NCBI RefSeq assembly: GCF_001578935.1
Contig: NZ_KQ969522.1
Coordinates: 239,659-303,658 of the forward strand
DNA length: 64,000 nucleotides
Source: Streptococcus oralis
GTDB lineage: Bacteria > Bacillota > Bacilli > Lactobacillales > Streptococcaceae
Direction of reading: 5' to 3'
Of the stretch, positions 29,396 through 40,262 are shown one piece after another. A model generated the notes under the pieces. The model had not been told where the DNA came from. It saw only the letters and a program-made list of their open reading frames with translations, and did no database searches. How positions within the stretch are numbered: the first letter of the stretch is position 1; every line of letters begins with the position of its first letter. The translations under genes were made by a program, and so were the position numbers.

Positions 29396-30088
29396 TCAAT
29401 TTTTTATTTCTTCCATCTTCTCACGTCCGAGTTCTCGATAACTACGGTCGCCAACAACTTCTACACTAAACTGGCCATCCTCATATTCAAGAATCGTCAC
29501 GCTACCATTATCGAGACCATGCGGATGCATGCCATTAATCAGATAAACAATGGTCCCAATGGTCATTCCATGGCTTACGACGAGGGCATTCTCCCCACCT
29601 TGTTCTTCCATTTCTTTGGCAATCGCTTCAAAGCCTTCCTTGATTCGACCACTGAGTTTTTCCCAACCTTCAGCCCAGCCAGCTGTATCAACCTCAACTA
29701 GACCTTCTGCTAGTTCTGCATAGGACAACTGATGAACATGGTCCACATTGAAAATTCTCGGAATCAAGCCCATAAAGAGATCCCCATCATAGGCCCCATC
29801 AAAACTACCAAAACACCACTCACGGATGCGCTTGTCCATGCGGTAAGGGATTTTCCCCTGCAAGCCAAGTTCTTCTAGGATAATTCCCATAGTTTGAATA
29901 GTGCGCCCTGAATCACTGGAATAAGCGCGGTCAAACTGTAAACCAGACTCTCTCAAACCAATTCCCAGTTCATGGATTCCCAACTCACCTTCTACAGTCA
30001 GAGGTGTATCACTCCATCCTTGAGCACGTCCAATCGTGTTAAACATCGTTTTCCCATGACGAATCAAATACAATCTTACTTTAGACAT
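29396..30088 (-). CDS. histidine phosphatase / phosphoglycerate mutase family protein
   Basis: 230 aa. The phospho-histidine motif LIRHGKTMFN is at residues 8-17, with the second catalytic His in VVSHGMTIGT and the acidic IREWCFGSFDG loop typical of broad-specificity GpmB-like phosphatases rather than glycolytic GpmA. The physiological substrate is unknown. It has its own terminator; a csRNA gene lies directly upstream. Confidence 0.87.
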   Translation of the reverse strand: MSKVRLYLIRHGKTMFNTIGRAQGWSDTPLTVEGELGIHELGIGLRESGLQFDRAYSSDSGRTIQTMGIILEELGLQGKIPYRMDKRIREWCFGSFDGAYDGDLFMGLIPRIFNVDHVHQLSYAELAEGLVEVDTAGWAEGWEKLSGRIKEGFEAIAKEMEEQGGENALVVSHGMTIGTIVYLINGMHPHGLDNGSVTILEYEDGQFSVEVVGDRSYRELGREKMEEIKN

Positions 30089-30174
30089 TTTCTATCCTCC
30101 ATTTCTTCTATTATATCATGGATTAAAGAAATATTCGGCTTTCAAAAGCAAAGCCAACATTTGTAAATTATCCA

Positions 30175-30268
30175 AAAGAAAAGCTACCCTCATGGTAGCT
30201 TCCCTAGGAGATTATTATGAAAAAGTTTAGGATTTCTATTAAATAAAGTTAGGAGGTCTTTATTTAAT
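30175..30268 (-). ncRNA. csRNA, copy E, about 94 nt
   Basis: 5' stem-loop ATTAAATAAAG-ACCTCCTAA-CTTTATTTAAT, identical to copy C. The anti-SD region is CATAATAATCTCCTAGG. A different terminator hairpin follows (AAGCTACC / GGTAGCTT, 30181-30201) with an interrupted T-run. Ends are predicted. Confidence 0.85.
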
Positions 30269-30274
30269 GATTAT

Positions 30275-30307
30275 AGTATACACAGTCATCCTTAAACTCA
30301 ACTTAAA
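30275..30307 (-). promoter_or_regulatory. CiaR box and -10 of csRNA copy E
   Basis: Minus strand: TTTAAG-TTGAG-TTTAAG (30291-30307), 10 bases, TATACT (30275-30280), a perfect CiaR direct repeat. Confidence 0.88.
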
Positions 30308-30323
30308 TCTTCTCTCTTTTTTA

Positions 30324-31661
30324 TTAATTTTTAAAACTATGGATTGGAGCTGGGATTTGCCCACCGCGAGAGATGAAATCAACAGACGAAGCCCCGTTGA
30401 CCTTCATTACTGGAGCTGTCCCTAGCAAGCCACCAAACTCAATCATATCGCCTTCCTCGCCCTTTGGAATAATACGGACAGCCGTTGTTTTCATGTTAAT
30501 CACACCGATTGCCGCCTCATCTGCAATCATAGCCGCAATGGTTTCAGCAGGCGTATCTTCTGGAATGGCAATCATATCCAGTCCAACTGAACAGATAGCC
30601 GTCATGGCTTCTAGTTTCTCTAAATTCAGAGAACCATCTTGCACCGCAGCAATCATCCCCTCATCTTCAGAAACGGGGATAAAAGCACCTGACAAGCCAC
30701 CGACTTGATTACAAGCCATCACTCCGCCCTTCTTAACTTGGTCATTCAAAAGAGCGAGGGCAGCCGTCGTCCCATGCGTACCAACTGTTTCTAGGCCCAT
30801 TTCCTCAAGGACACGAGCTACAGAATCACCAACTGCGGGAGTAGGTGCCAAGCTTAGGTCGACAATTCCAAAATCAACACCTAGTCTCTCGCTGGCCATC
30901 TGACCAACTAATTGACCGATACGAGTAATCTTGAAGGCCGTTTTCTTGACTGTTTCCGCTACTACATCAAAGCTCTGTCCACGAACTTTTTCCAAGGCAC
31001 GCTTGACCACACCAGGACCCGAAACCCCGACATTAATGATAACATCTGCTTCACCGACACCATGGAAGGCCCCCGCCATAAAAGGATTATCCTCAACAGC
31101 GTTAGCAAATACGACCAATTTGGCAGCACCCATATCTGATAAGTTCGCTGTTTCTTTGATGATACGTCCCATATCTGCAACTGCAGTCATGTTGATACCT
31201 GACTTGGTTGAGCCAATATTGACAGACGAACAGACCTTGTCTGTCTCAGCTAGAGCACGGGGGATAGAATTGATGAGAATTTCATCTCCTTTTTGGTAGC
31301 CTTTTTGTACCAAAGCTGAGAATCCACCAATAAAGTCAACACCAATCTCCTTGGCAGCCTTATCAAGAGCCTTTGCCAAAACAACATAGTCTGTCGCATC
31401 AGTCGCAGCACCAATTAAAGAAATCGGAGTCACCGATACCCGTTTATTAACAATAGGAATCCCAAGTTCTGCAGCAATTTCATCTCCTACAGCCACTAGA
31501 TTTGCAGCTTTAGTGGTGATTTTTTGGTAAATCTTTTCAGCAGCACGTTCGATGTCTGGATCAATACAGTCCAAAAGAGAAATTCCCATGGTGATGGTTC
31601 TGATATCGAAGTTCTGCTCTTCGATCATGGCAATGGTTTCCGTAACTTGTCTAATATCCAT
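30324..31661 (-). CDS. PFL family protein (DUF711, UPF0210)
   Basis: A 445-aa protein of the DUF711 family. Conserved stretches seen are [16 protein letters not shown] at the N-terminus, the Gly-rich [24 protein letters not shown] and the [19 protein letters not shown] region. Remotely related to pyruvate-formate-lyase folds, but it lacks a recognisable glycyl-radical motif; no function is established. It always travels with the small ACT protein encoded 9 bases upstream. Confidence 0.9.
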   Translation of the reverse strand: MDIRQVTETIAMIEEQNFDIRTITMGISLLDCIDPDIERAAEKIYQKITTKAANLVAVGDEIAAELGIPIVNKRVSVTPISLIGAATDATDYVVLAKALDKAAKEIGVDFIGGFSALVQKGYQKGDEILINSIPRALAETDKVCSSVNIGSTKSGINMTAVADMGRIIKETANLSDMGAAKLVVFANAVEDNPFMAGAFHGVGEADVIINVGVSGPGVVKRALEKVRGQSFDVVAETVKKTAFKITRIGQLVGQMASERLGVDFGIVDLSLAPTPAVGDSVARVLEEMGLETVGTHGTTAALALLNDQVKKGGVMACNQVGGLSGAFIPVSEDEGMIAAVQDGSLNLEKLEAMTAICSVGLDMIAIPEDTPAETIAAMIADEAAIGVINMKTTAVRIIPKGEEGDMIEFGGLLGTAPVMKVNGASSVDFISRGGQIPAPIHSFKN

Positions 31662-31670
31662 GATAACCTC

Positions 31671-31937
31671 CTAGATATTGTACATAGCATCAAAAATCGC
31701 TGCACTCTGAATATTGATTTTAACATTCAAGGTTTGACCAAATGTTTCAAACTCATTTCGCAGATAAGTGAAATCCTGTTTTTCGTTACTAGAAACGACC
31801 GCCATCATGGTAAAGTATTCATCCAACACCGTCTGAGAAATATCGTCAATATTCAACCCCAACTCTGCAATCTTAGTAGACACGCCTGCAACAATCCCAG
31901 CCTTGTCCTTACCAACCACTGTAATAATAGCCTTCAT
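31671..31937 (-). CDS. ACT domain-containing protein
   Basis: An 88-aa single ACT domain (MKAIITVVGKDKAGIVAGVSTKIAELGLNIDDISQT), of the GcvR/UPF0237 type. ACT domains bind amino acids and modulate partner proteins. Encoded immediately before the DUF711 protein, which is probably its partner. Confidence 0.93.
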   Translation of the reverse strand: MKAIITVVGKDKAGIVAGVSTKIAELGLNIDDISQTVLDEYFTMMAVVSSNEKQDFTYLRNEFETFGQTLNVKINIQSAAIFDAMYNI

Positions 31938-32025
31938 CCTTATACCCCATTTCTACGATTTTTAGAAAACCTGAACGTTTTTGATTTTCTTTTTTCCTAG
32001 TATAGCATATTTCCATAGAAAATAC

Positions 32026-32085
32026 TAAAAAACGCCTGCTTACGAAGTTGTTCTTAAGAAAAAAACAATTTCGTAAACAAGCGTC
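32026..32085 (-). terminator. terminator of the S10-spc-alpha operon
   Basis: Long minus-strand stem (ACGCTTG-TTTACGAAATTGTT pairing with AACAACTTCGTAAG-CAGGCGT, a few mismatches) followed by TTTTTT. Confidence 0.85.
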
Positions 32086-32096
32086 TACCCTATCAA

Positions 32097-32177
32097 ATGA
32101 TGATGAGTGTTCCCGCTAGGACCGAAGTCCCAGCGGTAGACCAGAGCTAGACTAAGAGCACAAGACTCCATCATCAT
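32097..32177 (-). ncRNA. L17 downstream element (L17DE) RNA
   Basis: On the minus strand, 24 bases after the rplQ stop. A closing stem ATGATGATG-G-AGT / ACT-CATCATCAT (one bulge) encloses two inner hairpins. One of them is a GGAC-TTCG-GTCC tetraloop within CCGCT...AGCGG. Location after rplQ in a lactic acid bacterium and this branched shape match the described L17DE motif. Its role is unknown. Confidence 0.75.
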
Positions 32178-32200
32178 AACACTCAACAAAATTGATGATT

Positions 32201-32587
32201 TTATACTAATTCGATGATTGCCATTGGCGCAGCATCACCACGACGTGGTTCAGTTTTAAGGATACGAGTGTATCCACCGTTACGTTCAGCATAACGAGGT
32301 GCGATTTCTGAGAACAATTTTTGAAGTGCTGTAGTAGAAGTGTACTTATCAGTTGCTTCATCATAGTTTTCAGATGCGATTTCATTACGTACGAAAGCTG
32401 CTGCTTGACGACGTGCATGCAAATCACCACGTTTACCTAGAGTAATCATTTTTTCAACAGTTTTACGGATTTCTTTAGCACGAGCTTCAGTTGTCACGAT
32501 TGATTCGTTGATCAAAAGGTCAGTTGTCAAATCGCGAAGCATTGCTTTACGTTGTGAGCTAGTGCGTCCTAGTTTACGGTAAGCCAT
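32201..32587 (-). CDS. rplQ: 50S ribosomal protein L17
   Basis: 128 aa, bL17. Starts [20 protein letters not shown] and ends with [12 protein letters not shown], both family hallmarks. It sits near the peptide exit tunnel. Last gene of the ribosomal operon, 11 bases after rpoA, followed by the L17DE-like RNA. Confidence 0.98.
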   Translation of the reverse strand: MAYRKLGRTSSQRKAMLRDLTTDLLINESIVTTEARAKEIRKTVEKMITLGKRGDLHARRQAAAFVRNEIASENYDEATDKYTSTTALQKLFSEIAPRYAERNGGYTRILKTEPRRGDAAPMAIIELV

Positions 32588-32598
32588 GTATTCCTCCT

Positions 32599-33534
32599 TT
32601 ATTTATCTTTTAATCCAAGACCCAAATCAATGAGTTTGAGTTTCACTTCTTCCAAACTCTTGCGTCCAAGATTTCGTACTTTCATCATCTCTGCTTCAGA
32701 TTTCTCTGTCAAATCATGCACAGTATTGATACCGGCACGTTTCAAACAGTTGTATGAACGCACAGACAAGTCCAGTTCCTCAATCGTACGATCCAAAATA
32801 CGATCGTCAGATTCAGTATCAGCTTCTTTCATCACTTCAGTTGACTTAGCAATCTCAGTAAGATTTGTAAACAAATCAAGATGTTCTGTCAAGATACGTG
32901 CTGAAAGCCCTAAAGCATCTTCTGGAATAATTGTTCCATTAGTCAAGATTTCAAGGGTTAATTTGTCAAAACCATCGTTGCTACCTACACGAGCAGGCTC
33001 TACTTGATAGTTGACTTTTGTAACTGGTGTATAAATAGAATCTACAGCAAGTGTTCCAACTGGGGCATTATCTTTTTTGTTTTCATCAGCAGGTACATAT
33101 CCACGACCACTGTTAACAGTCATTGTCGCTTTTAGAGAAGAACCTTCACCGATTGTAAAAAGATAATGATCTGGATTTACAATCTCAATATCACTATCAG
33201 TCAAAATGTCTCCAGCTGTAATTTCAGCAGGGCCTTCAACGTCAAGCTCAATGATTTTTTCGTCTTCAACGTATGATTTCACTGCAATCCCTTTAATGTT
33301 CAGAATGATTTGCATCACGTCTTCACGAACACCTGGAACTGTGTCAAACTCATGCAAGACACCTTCAATGTTGATAGATGTCACTGCTGCTCCTGGTAGA
33401 GAAGCTAGTAGTACACGACGAAGAGAGTTACCAAGAGTTGTACCGTAGCCACGTTCAAGTGGTTCGATTACAAACTTGCCATAATCTTTATTTTCATCAA
33501 TTTTTGTTATATTTGGTTTTTCAAACTCAATCAT
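32599..33534 (-). CDS. rpoA: DNA-directed RNA polymerase subunit alpha
   Basis: 311 aa. The N-terminal dimerisation/assembly domain (about 1-230, [19 protein letters not shown]) and the C-terminal domain (about 250-311, [22 protein letters not shown], ending GLGLKDK) that contacts UP elements and activators are joined by an acidic linker. Normal length, in the alpha operon. Confidence 0.98.
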   Translation of the reverse strand: MIEFEKPNITKIDENKDYGKFVIEPLERGYGTTLGNSLRRVLLASLPGAAVTSINIEGVLHEFDTVPGVREDVMQIILNIKGIAVKSYVEDEKIIELDVEGPAEITAGDILTDSDIEIVNPDHYLFTIGEGSSLKATMTVNSGRGYVPADENKKDNAPVGTLAVDSIYTPVTKVNYQVEPARVGSNDGFDKLTLEILTNGTIIPEDALGLSARILTEHLDLFTNLTEIAKSTEVMKEADTESDDRILDRTIEELDLSVRSYNCLKRAGINTVHDLTEKSEAEMMKVRNLGRKSLEEVKLKLIDLGLGLKDK

Positions 33535-33576
33535 TTAGTTACTCCCTCTTAAACGAAAAGCAGTGTAATGCGATGA

Positions 33577-33960
33577 TTATACACGGCGACGTTTTGGAGG
33601 ACGAGCACCATTGTGTGGCACTGGAGTCACATCACGAATTGCTGTTACTTCAAGACCAGCGGCAGCAAGCGCACGAATAGCTGACTCACGACCAGAACCT
33701 GGACCTTTTACAGTAACTTCAACTGATTTAAGACCGTGTTCTTGTGCAGATTTAGCAGCAGCTTCAGAAGCCATTTGAGCAGCGAATGGTGTAGATTTAC
33801 GAGAACCTTTGAAACCAAGAGCACCCGCTGATGACCAAGCAATTGCATTACCATGCACATCAGTAATCATAACAATAGTGTTATTAAATGTAGCGTGAAT
33901 ATGAGCAATACCAGATTCGATATTCTTTTTCACACGACGTTTACGTGTTGGTTTAGCCAA
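33577..33960 (-). CDS. rpsK: 30S ribosomal protein S11
   Basis: 127 aa, uS11. Features the [20 protein letters not shown] core and the basic end [11 protein letters not shown]. Part of the small-subunit platform, between rpsM and rpoA. Confidence 0.98.
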
Positions 33961-33977
33961 GACTTTTACCTCCTATA

Positions 33978-34343
33978 TTATTTTTTCTTACCAGCGATCG
34001 CAACAGCTTTACCTTTACGAGTGCGAGCGTTGTTTTTAGTGTTTTGTCCACGGACAGGAAGTCCACGACGGTGACGAATACCACGGTAAGAACCGATTTC
34101 CATCAAACGTTTGATGTTCAAGTTTACTTCACGACGAAGGTCACCTTCAACTTTGATTGCATCCACTTCACGACGGATAGCATCTTCTTGATCTGATGTA
34201 AGGTCACGTACACGAACATCTTCTGAGATTCCAGCAGCAGCCAAAATTTTCTTAGATGTTGCAAGTCCGATACCATAAACGTAAGTCAATGAGATTACTA
34301 CGCGTTTGTCATTTGGAATGTCAACTCCAGCAATACGAGCCAT
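33978..34343 (-). CDS. rpsM: 30S ribosomal protein S13
   Basis: 121 aa, uS13. Begins [26 protein letters not shown] and has the [17 protein letters not shown] motif with a lysine-rich tail that reaches the P-site tRNA. Confidence 0.98.
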
Positions 34344-34360
34344 GTTTTCTCCTTTCTATC

Positions 34361-34477
34361 TTATCCTTGACGTTGTTTGTGTTTTGGATTTGCTGGGCAA
34401 ATTACCATAACACGACCATTACGACGAATTACTTTACAGTATTCGCAAATTGGTTTGACCGATGGTCTTACTTTCAT
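34361..34477 (-). CDS. rpmJ: 50S ribosomal protein L36
   Basis: 38 aa, too short for most ORF cut-offs. [20 protein letters not shown] is followed by the rest and ends KHKQRQG. Zinc-ribbon ligands are Cys11, Cys14, Cys27 and His33, i.e. the zinc-containing (C+) form. Lies between infA and rpsM. Confidence 0.97.
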
Positions 34478-34501
34478 TTCTTATCCCTCCAAGTTTTTCG
34501 A

Positions 34502-34720
34502 TTATTTAAAGCGGTAAGTGATACGTCCACGTGTCAAGTCATATGGACTCATCTCGACAGTAACACGATCTCCCGCTAAAATACGAATATAGTTTTTACG
34601 AATTTTACCAGAAACTGTTGCTAAAATCTGATGTCCATTTTCAAGTTCAACCGTAAACATTGCGTTAGGCATTGTATCGACTACTTTGCCTTCAACTTCA
34701 ATCACATCGTCTTTTGCCAC
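34502..34720 (-). CDS. infA: translation initiation factor IF-1
   Basis: 72 aa OB-fold protein ([20 protein letters not shown]...), starting at a GTG (34720) with GGAGG upstream. It binds the A site of the 30S subunit during initiation. Confidence 0.97.
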   Translation of the reverse strand: MAKDDVIEVEGKVVDTMPNAMFTVELENGHQILATVSGKIRKNYIRILAGDRVTVEMSPYDLTRGRITYRFK

Positions 34721-34836
34721 GCAAAAGCACCTCCATAAATTTCGATTCGATGCCTCTGAAAACAGAGACAACAATTATAAGTCAGACTATCTCAGTATAA
34801 CATTTGTAGCGATTTTTTGCAAGTGTGAAAAACGCT

Positions 34837-35475
34837 TTATTTCAAATTTGTCAATACTTTTTCGATGTCTTTGAACACATCATTGATATCTTGATTTCCT
34901 TCGATATCGTGGACCAAACCTTTGGCACGGTAGTGAGCAATGATTGGTTCACCTTGGGCGATATTCACATCCAAACGACGCTTCACTGTCTCAGGTTTGT
35001 CATCCTCACGTTGGTAATAATCTTCCTCTTTGTAGTCAACAGGTGGGTTGAAAACTTTGTGGAAGGTTTCACCTGTTTCGCGGTGGATGATACGGCCACT
35101 CAAACGTTCCAAGAGACAATCTGGGTTCACTTCGATATTGATCACACCTTCTAGTTCGATACCAAGTTCCGCCAATGTTTTGTCCAAGGCATGGGCTTGT
35201 TCAATCGTACGTGGGTAACCATCCAACAAGAAACCTGTTTCCTTGATGTCGTCCTGTGAAAGGCGTTCTTTAACAATTCCATTTGTAACTTCATCTGGAA
35301 CCAACTCACCTTTGTCAATATATGACTTTGCAAGTACACCCATTTCAGTTTGATTTGCCATAGCAGCACGGAACATATCTCCAGTTGAAATGTGTGCCAC
35401 GTGGAATTGCTCCACAATTTTAGCCGCTTGCGTTCCCTTACCTGCTCCAGGTAAGCCCATAATCAAAAAATTCAT
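34837..35475 (-). CDS. adk: adenylate kinase
   Basis: 212 aa. P-loop [10 protein letters not shown] (8-17), AMP-binding FRAAMANQT and the LDGYPRT motif. The lid domain (about 127-164, [19 protein letters not shown]) lacks the four zinc-binding Cys found in many Gram-positive adenylate kinases and so is the zinc-free type usual in streptococci. It interconverts ATP/AMP and ADP. Gene order secY-adk-infA. Confidence 0.97.
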   Translation of the reverse strand: MNFLIMGLPGAGKGTQAAKIVEQFHVAHISTGDMFRAAMANQTEMGVLAKSYIDKGELVPDEVTNGIVKERLSQDDIKETGFLLDGYPRTIEQAHALDKTLAELGIELEGVINIEVNPDCLLERLSGRIIHRETGETFHKVFNPPVDYKEEDYYQREDDKPETVKRRLDVNIAQGEPIIAHYRAKGLVHDIEGNQDINDVFKDIEKVLTNLK

Positions 35476-35620
35476 GATAGGATCTCCTTATTTTGTATTT
35501 AAATAGAAGCAGAAATTCGTTTCAACCCCTATTTAAAAACAAAATAGAAGAGGGGAGACGAAAATCTCTCTGATAGATAGATCTTCATACTCCACTCTCT
35601 AAGCAAAAGTAATTTTGCTT

Positions 35621-36931
35621 TTATTCTGTTTTGTCCATGAAACCAACATACTTACGTTTCAATAGGTAACCTTCTAGCTGTTTGATTCCTTCGATACCAG
35701 TTGAGATAATAATCAAAAGACTAGTTCCCCCAAAAGCAACAGCCTCTGAAAGACCAAAGACATCTTTTGCCACAATCGGCAAGATTGAAATCACACCAAG
35801 GAAGATTGATCCGACAGTCGCAAGGCGACGAAGAAGTTTCGACATAAACTCTTCAGTACCCTTACCAGGACGGACACCATGAATGTAGGCTCCACTCTTT
35901 TGCAAGTTTTCTGCTGCTTTCTCTGGATTGATCTGTACAAATGTATAGAAGAATGTAAAGAGAATGATTAACAAGGCATACATAGCAACACCTGTCGGAG
36001 ATGTTGTAGATAACATTTCCTGTGCTGTACGTACCCAAGCCCAATCATGACCTGTAGCACTCAAAAATTGAAGAATGGCTGCAGGTGCTGCTGTAATGGA
36101 ACTTGCAAAGATAACTGGGATAACCCCCGCTGGGTTTACCTTCAATGGAAGGTATGAACTTGATGGGGCTCCTTGAGCAACTTTTGTATATTGGATTGGA
36201 ATTTTATATTCTGCCTGTTGAACATAGGTTGTAAAGTATACAATCAACAAGACAGCGATAATCAAAATAACGACAAAGATAATAGATGAAGTCAAACGGC
36301 TACTTGGAATATTGACGAAGTAGTCAACATAGATTCCTTTAATCATCTCAGGGATTGAAGCGACAATACCTGCAAAGATGATCATAGAAACACCGTTTCC
36401 GTATCCCTTATCTGTAATTTGTTCCCCGAGCCAAGTTACAATCATACTACCTGCTGTGAGGATAATACCAATGGTAACAAAAACCTGTGGAGTTAACGCT
36501 GTCGTTAATAATTTCGCTCCAGATAGAGTGTTAAATCCTGCTGTAATCCCGATAGATTGAACAAATGCAAGCACAAGTGCAATATAACGAGTAGCTTGGT
36601 TTAGTTTTCTCCGTCCTACTTCCCCTTGTTTGCCCCATTCTACAAACTTCGGTAAAATATCCATTTGTAGCAATTGAACAACGATTGAAGCAGTGATGTA
36701 CGGACTTACACCAAGTGCAAAAACGGAGAAGTTCTTCATGGCATTCCCTGAAACAAGACTAAGCATGTTTAAGAAAGATAAACCACTGAGAGCTTCTAAA
36801 CTTTTTGCATTCACCCCTGGAACAGTAATACTTGTCCCAATACGGAAAACAAGAATGATAAAAATCGTAAAGAGAATTTTTGATCGAACTTGTTTAACCT
36901 TGAGCGCTTCTTTTAGTAATTTAAAAAACAT
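35621..36931 (-). CDS. secY: preprotein translocase subunit SecY
   Basis: 436 aa with ten membrane helices; the plug/N-terminal segment KILFTIFIILVFRIG and the conserved cytosolic loop regions (NPEKAAENLQKSGAYIHGVRPG) are present. Forms the protein-conducting channel with SecE and SecG. In the spc section of the operon, between rplO and adk. Confidence 0.98.
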   Translation of the reverse strand: MFFKLLKEALKVKQVRSKILFTIFIILVFRIGTSITVPGVNAKSLEALSGLSFLNMLSLVSGNAMKNFSVFALGVSPYITASIVVQLLQMDILPKFVEWGKQGEVGRRKLNQATRYIALVLAFVQSIGITAGFNTLSGAKLLTTALTPQVFVTIGIILTAGSMIVTWLGEQITDKGYGNGVSMIIFAGIVASIPEMIKGIYVDYFVNIPSSRLTSSIIFVVILIIAVLLIVYFTTYVQQAEYKIPIQYTKVAQGAPSSSYLPLKVNPAGVIPVIFASSITAAPAAILQFLSATGHDWAWVRTAQEMLSTTSPTGVAMYALLIILFTFFYTFVQINPEKAAENLQKSGAYIHGVRPGKGTEEFMSKLLRRLATVGSIFLGVISILPIVAKDVFGLSEAVAFGGTSLLIIISTGIEGIKQLEGYLLKRKYVGFMDKTE

Positions 36932-36943
36932 GGGTCACCTCTC

Positions 36944-37384
36944 TTAGATGACTTCTACAGAACCACCTTTAGCAGTGATAGCTTCCTCAGCTGATTTAGA
37001 GAATTTAGCTGCTTTCACAGTCAATTTCTTAGTCAACTCACCGTTACCAAGAATTTTAACTCCTGATTTTTCAGCTTTCACAATTCCTGCTTCGATAAGT
37101 ACAACTGGAGTTACTTCTGCACCGTCTTCAAAGACGTTCAATTGGTCAAGGTTTACAATTGCGTATTCTTTAGCGTTGATGTTAGTGAATCCACGTTTTG
37201 GAAGACGACGGAACAATGGAGTTTGTCCACCTTCAAAACCAAGGCGAACTCCGCCACCGCTACGAGCTTTTTGACCTTTTTGACCGCGACCAGATGTTTT
37301 ACCGTTACCTGATGAAGTACCACGACCAACACGGTTACGTACTTTACGAGAACCTTCTGCAGGTTTCAATTCATGAAGTTTCAT
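36944..37384 (-). CDS. rplO: 50S ribosomal protein L15
   Basis: 146 aa, uL15. The Gly/Lys-rich N-terminal extension ([21 protein letters not shown]) that threads into 23S rRNA is intact. A 144-base spacer with two hairpins separates it from rpmD. Confidence 0.98.
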   Translation of the reverse strand: MKLHELKPAEGSRKVRNRVGRGTSSGNGKTSGRGQKGQKARSGGGVRLGFEGGQTPLFRRLPKRGFTNINAKEYAIVNLDQLNVFEDGAEVTPVVLIEAGIVKAEKSGVKILGNGELTKKLTVKAAKFSKSAEEAITAKGGSVEVI

Positions 37385-37528
37385 TATTATTTTCTCCTCT
37401 TTTGTAAAATGCTAGCGCCGATAAGAGAGAAAAGGTTGTCTCCCTTATCAACTCGCCTATACATGGTCATCTTAGATGACTATACCTAGTTTTAGGGGAT
37501 GAGTATTGCCACATCCCCTAAAAATTCA

Positions 37529-37711
37529 TTAGTTTACTTCTTCAACTGTTACCAAGTGAGATACTGCAGTGATCATACCACGGATAGCAGCGTTGTCTTC
37601 TTTGATAACAGAGCTATTCAATTTGCCAAGTCCAAGTGCTACAACAGTTTTACGTTGTGATGGAATGCGTCCGATTGGAGACTTAGTCAAAGTAATTTTA
37701 ATTTGAGCCAT
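37529..37711 (-). CDS. rpmD: 50S ribosomal protein L30
   Basis: 60 aa, uL30, from ATG 37711 ([20 protein letters not shown]). The frame is open 18 codons upstream but that part overlaps rpsE and lacks a suitable start. Confidence 0.97.
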   Translation of the reverse strand: MAQIKITLTKSPIGRIPSQRKTVVALGLGKLNSSVIKEDNAAIRGMITAVSHLVTVEEVN

Positions 37712-37724
37712 TTTATCCCCTTTC

Positions 37725-38219
37725 TTATGCCAAATCAGAAACTGAAATACCACGAAGGGCAGCAACTTCTTCAGCGCGTTTCAATTGTTTCAAACCTTCA
37801 ACAGTTGCGCGAACAATGTTGATTGGAGTGTTAGAGCCAAGTGATTTAGATGTAATATCTGCCACACCTGCCAATTCCACAACGGCACGAACGGCACCAC
37901 CAGCGGCAACTCCAGAACCTTCTACAGCAGGTTTCAACAATACTTTAGCTCCACCGAATTCTGAAAGAACTTCGTGTGGGATTGTTGTTCCAACCATAGG
38001 AACTTCAATCAAGTTTTTCTTAGCATCTTCTACTGCTTTGCGGATTGCTTCTGGAACTTCTTGAGCTTTACCAGTACCAAATCCTACGCGACCGTTGTGG
38101 TCACCAACAACAACAAGAGCTGCGAAACGAAGACGACGTCCACCTTTAACAACTTTTGTAACACGGTTAACAGCAACTACGCGTTCTTCTAATTCAACTG
38201 CATTGTCTTTAAATGCCAT
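37725..38219 (-). CDS. rpsE: 30S ribosomal protein S5
   Basis: 164 aa, uS5. The double-stranded-RNA-binding N-domain ([21 protein letters not shown]) and the [20 protein letters not shown]-domain are intact. Involved in decoding fidelity; mutations in the VVKGG loop region are known to give spectinomycin resistance, and the loop here looks wild-type. Confidence 0.98.
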   Translation of the reverse strand: MAFKDNAVELEERVVAVNRVTKVVKGGRRLRFAALVVVGDHNGRVGFGTGKAQEVPEAIRKAVEDAKKNLIEVPMVGTTIPHEVLSEFGGAKVLLKPAVEGSGVAAGGAVRAVVELAGVADITSKSLGSNTPINIVRATVEGLKQLKRAEEVAALRGISVSDLA

Positions 38220-38236
38220 TTTCTAGTGTCCTCCTA

Positions 38237-38593
38237 TTAGAATTTCAATCCGTTTTCACGAGCTGCATCAGCCAAAGCTTTCACACGTCCGTGATATAGA
38301 TATCCACCGCGGTCGAACACCACTTCTGAAATACCTTTAGCGTTTGCACGTTCTGCAACGAGTTTACCGACAGCAACGGCTTGTTCAGTTTTAGTTCCTT
38401 TTGAAACTTCTTTGTCAAGAGTTGAAGCACTTGCGAGCGTTACACCCGCTACGTCATCAATCACTTGAGCGTAGATGCCTGTATTAGAACGGAATACGTT
38501 CAAACGTGGGCGATCAGCAGTTCCAGAGAGTTTTCCGCGAACGCGACGGTGGCGTTTTTGGCGGAGTTTGTTTTTATCTGGTTTAGAAATCAC
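38237..38593 (-). CDS. rplR: 50S ribosomal protein L18
   Basis: 118 aa, uL18, from a GTG start at 38593 ([20 protein letters not shown]) with AGAGGTG upstream. Binds 5S rRNA. Ends AARENGLKF as in relatives. Confidence 0.96.
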
Positions 38594-38676
38594 AGTTTTC
38601 ACCTCTTTAGTTTTAAATCGTGTGCTATGCACTAAGTTGGAAAATAGGTTGGTGGTTGAAAATCAACCACTCAACA

Positions 38677-39213
38677 TTATTTACCTGTTTTACCTTCTTT
38701 ACGGCGAACGAATTCACCAACGTAACGGATACCTTTACCTTTATATGGTTCTGGTGAACGAAGGCTACGTACGTAAGCAGCTGTTTGACCAACTACTTCT
38801 TTTGAAATTCCGCTAACAACGATTGTTGTTGGGTTTGGAAGTTCAAAAGTAATTCCTTCTGGAGCTTCAACTTCGTCTGGATGAGATTTACCAACAGCCA
38901 AAACAAGTTTTTTACCTTGAAGTTGTGCACGGTAACCAACCCCACGCATTTCAAGTTCTTTCTTGAATCCTTCTGATACACCAATTACCATGTTGTTCAA
39001 AAGGGCACGAGTAGTTCCATGGATTGTTTTCATTTCTTTTGAATCGTTTGGACGGTGAAGAGTTACTTCAGTACCTTCCACACGAATTTCAATATCTTTT
39101 GAGAACTCACGAGTAAGTTCTCCTTTAGGTCCTTTTACAGTTACAAGGTTGTCATTGTTAGTGATTTCAACACCAGCAGGCAACACGATAACTTTATTAC
39201 CAATACGTGACAT
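38677..39213 (-). CDS. rplF: 50S ribosomal protein L6
   Basis: 178 aa, uL6. Starts [15 protein letters not shown] and ends [23 protein letters not shown], the family signature. Confidence 0.98.
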   Translation of the reverse strand: MSRIGNKVIVLPAGVEITNNDNLVTVKGPKGELTREFSKDIEIRVEGTEVTLHRPNDSKEMKTIHGTTRALLNNMVIGVSEGFKKELEMRGVGYRAQLQGKKLVLAVGKSHPDEVEAPEGITFELPNPTTIVVSGISKEVVGQTAAYVRSLRSPEPYKGKGIRYVGEFVRRKEGKTGK

Positions 39214-39406
39214 GTTTTTATTCTCCTGTTAAATTGTCAGGCCATAACGGCCAGTTTTCACGGGGGTTAAAGATACTTATTGAGTTCAATAGCTAAATTG
39301 AACACGCTCTAAGAACTGTGCAAAATAGATAAGTTGGCTTGTTTGTAAACAAACTTCTCCAACTTCCTAATTTTGCTTTGTTCTTTACGAGCTTTGTATC
39401 TTGATT

Positions 39407-39805
39407 TTACCAAACGTAAGCGATAACCTCACCACCAACGTTCTTTTGACGAGCTTCTTTATCAGTAAGCAAACCTTCAGAAGTTGAAAGGATAGCAATT
39501 CCAAGTCCGTTAAGAACTTTTGGAAGATCTTCACGTTTTTTGTAGACACGAAGTCCTGGTTTAGAAACACGTTTCAAGTTAGTGATAACTTTTTCACCGT
39601 TTGGTCCGTATTTAAGGAATACACGGATGATGCCTTGTTTGTCATCTTCGATGATTTCAACGTTTTTTACAAAACCTTCGCGTTTAAGGATTTCAGCAAT
39701 CCCTTTTTTGATGTTTGATGCAGGTACTTCAAGTACTTCGTGTTTCGCTTGGTTAGCGTTACGAATACGAGTTAGGAAGTCTGCGATTGGGTCAGTCATA
39801 ACCAT
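39407..39805 (-). CDS. rpsH: 30S ribosomal protein S8
   Basis: 132 aa, uS8 ([20 protein letters not shown]-terminal [26 protein letters not shown]). S8 is the translational repressor of the spc operon in other bacteria. Long spacers of 193 bases (to rplF) and 254 bases (to rpsN) flank it. Confidence 0.98.
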   Translation of the reverse strand: MVMTDPIADFLTRIRNANQAKHEVLEVPASNIKKGIAEILKREGFVKNVEIIEDDKQGIIRVFLKYGPNGEKVITNLKRVSKPGLRVYKKREDLPKVLNGLGIAILSTSEGLLTDKEARQKNVGGEVIAYVW

Positions 39806-40059
39806 TTTGTTTTTCTCCTCTTACTAGTAGTTTGCAAGTTGCACTTGCTAGTTAATACATGATACAAAGAGCGTAACAGCAAGAGCAAAAATAGGCAATT
39901 TGATGCAAGAGCGATGCTCCAAAGAAAATTGGTCTTTTTTGCCAAAGCTGTAGCTCGTGTTCAAATTGGCAAGCCCAACTGAACCCGGGCTAAACTCTGC
40001 ATGAAAAAGATAAACTTTCCTATTTTCACCTAGAGTTTTGACGCCCTTGATATCTTAAA

Positions 40060-40245
40060 TTACCAAGATGCTTTTGTTACACCAGGAATTTGTCCTTTGT
40101 AAGCTAATTCACGGAAGCAAACACGGCAAAGTTTAAATTTGCGGTAAACTGAATGTGGACGACCACATTTTTCACAACGAGTATAAGCTTGAGTAGAGAA
40201 CTTCGCTGGACGTTTGTTCTTAGCAATCATTGATTTTTTAGCCAT
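40060..40245 (-). CDS. rpsN: 30S ribosomal protein S14, zinc-binding type Z
   Basis: 61 aa, uS14 with a CEKCG...CRVCF zinc ribbon. This is the short C+ form encoded in the ribosomal operon; a zinc-free paralogue is often encoded elsewhere in streptococci. Confidence 0.97.
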
Positions 40246-40262
40246 TAGATTTACCTCCTATA

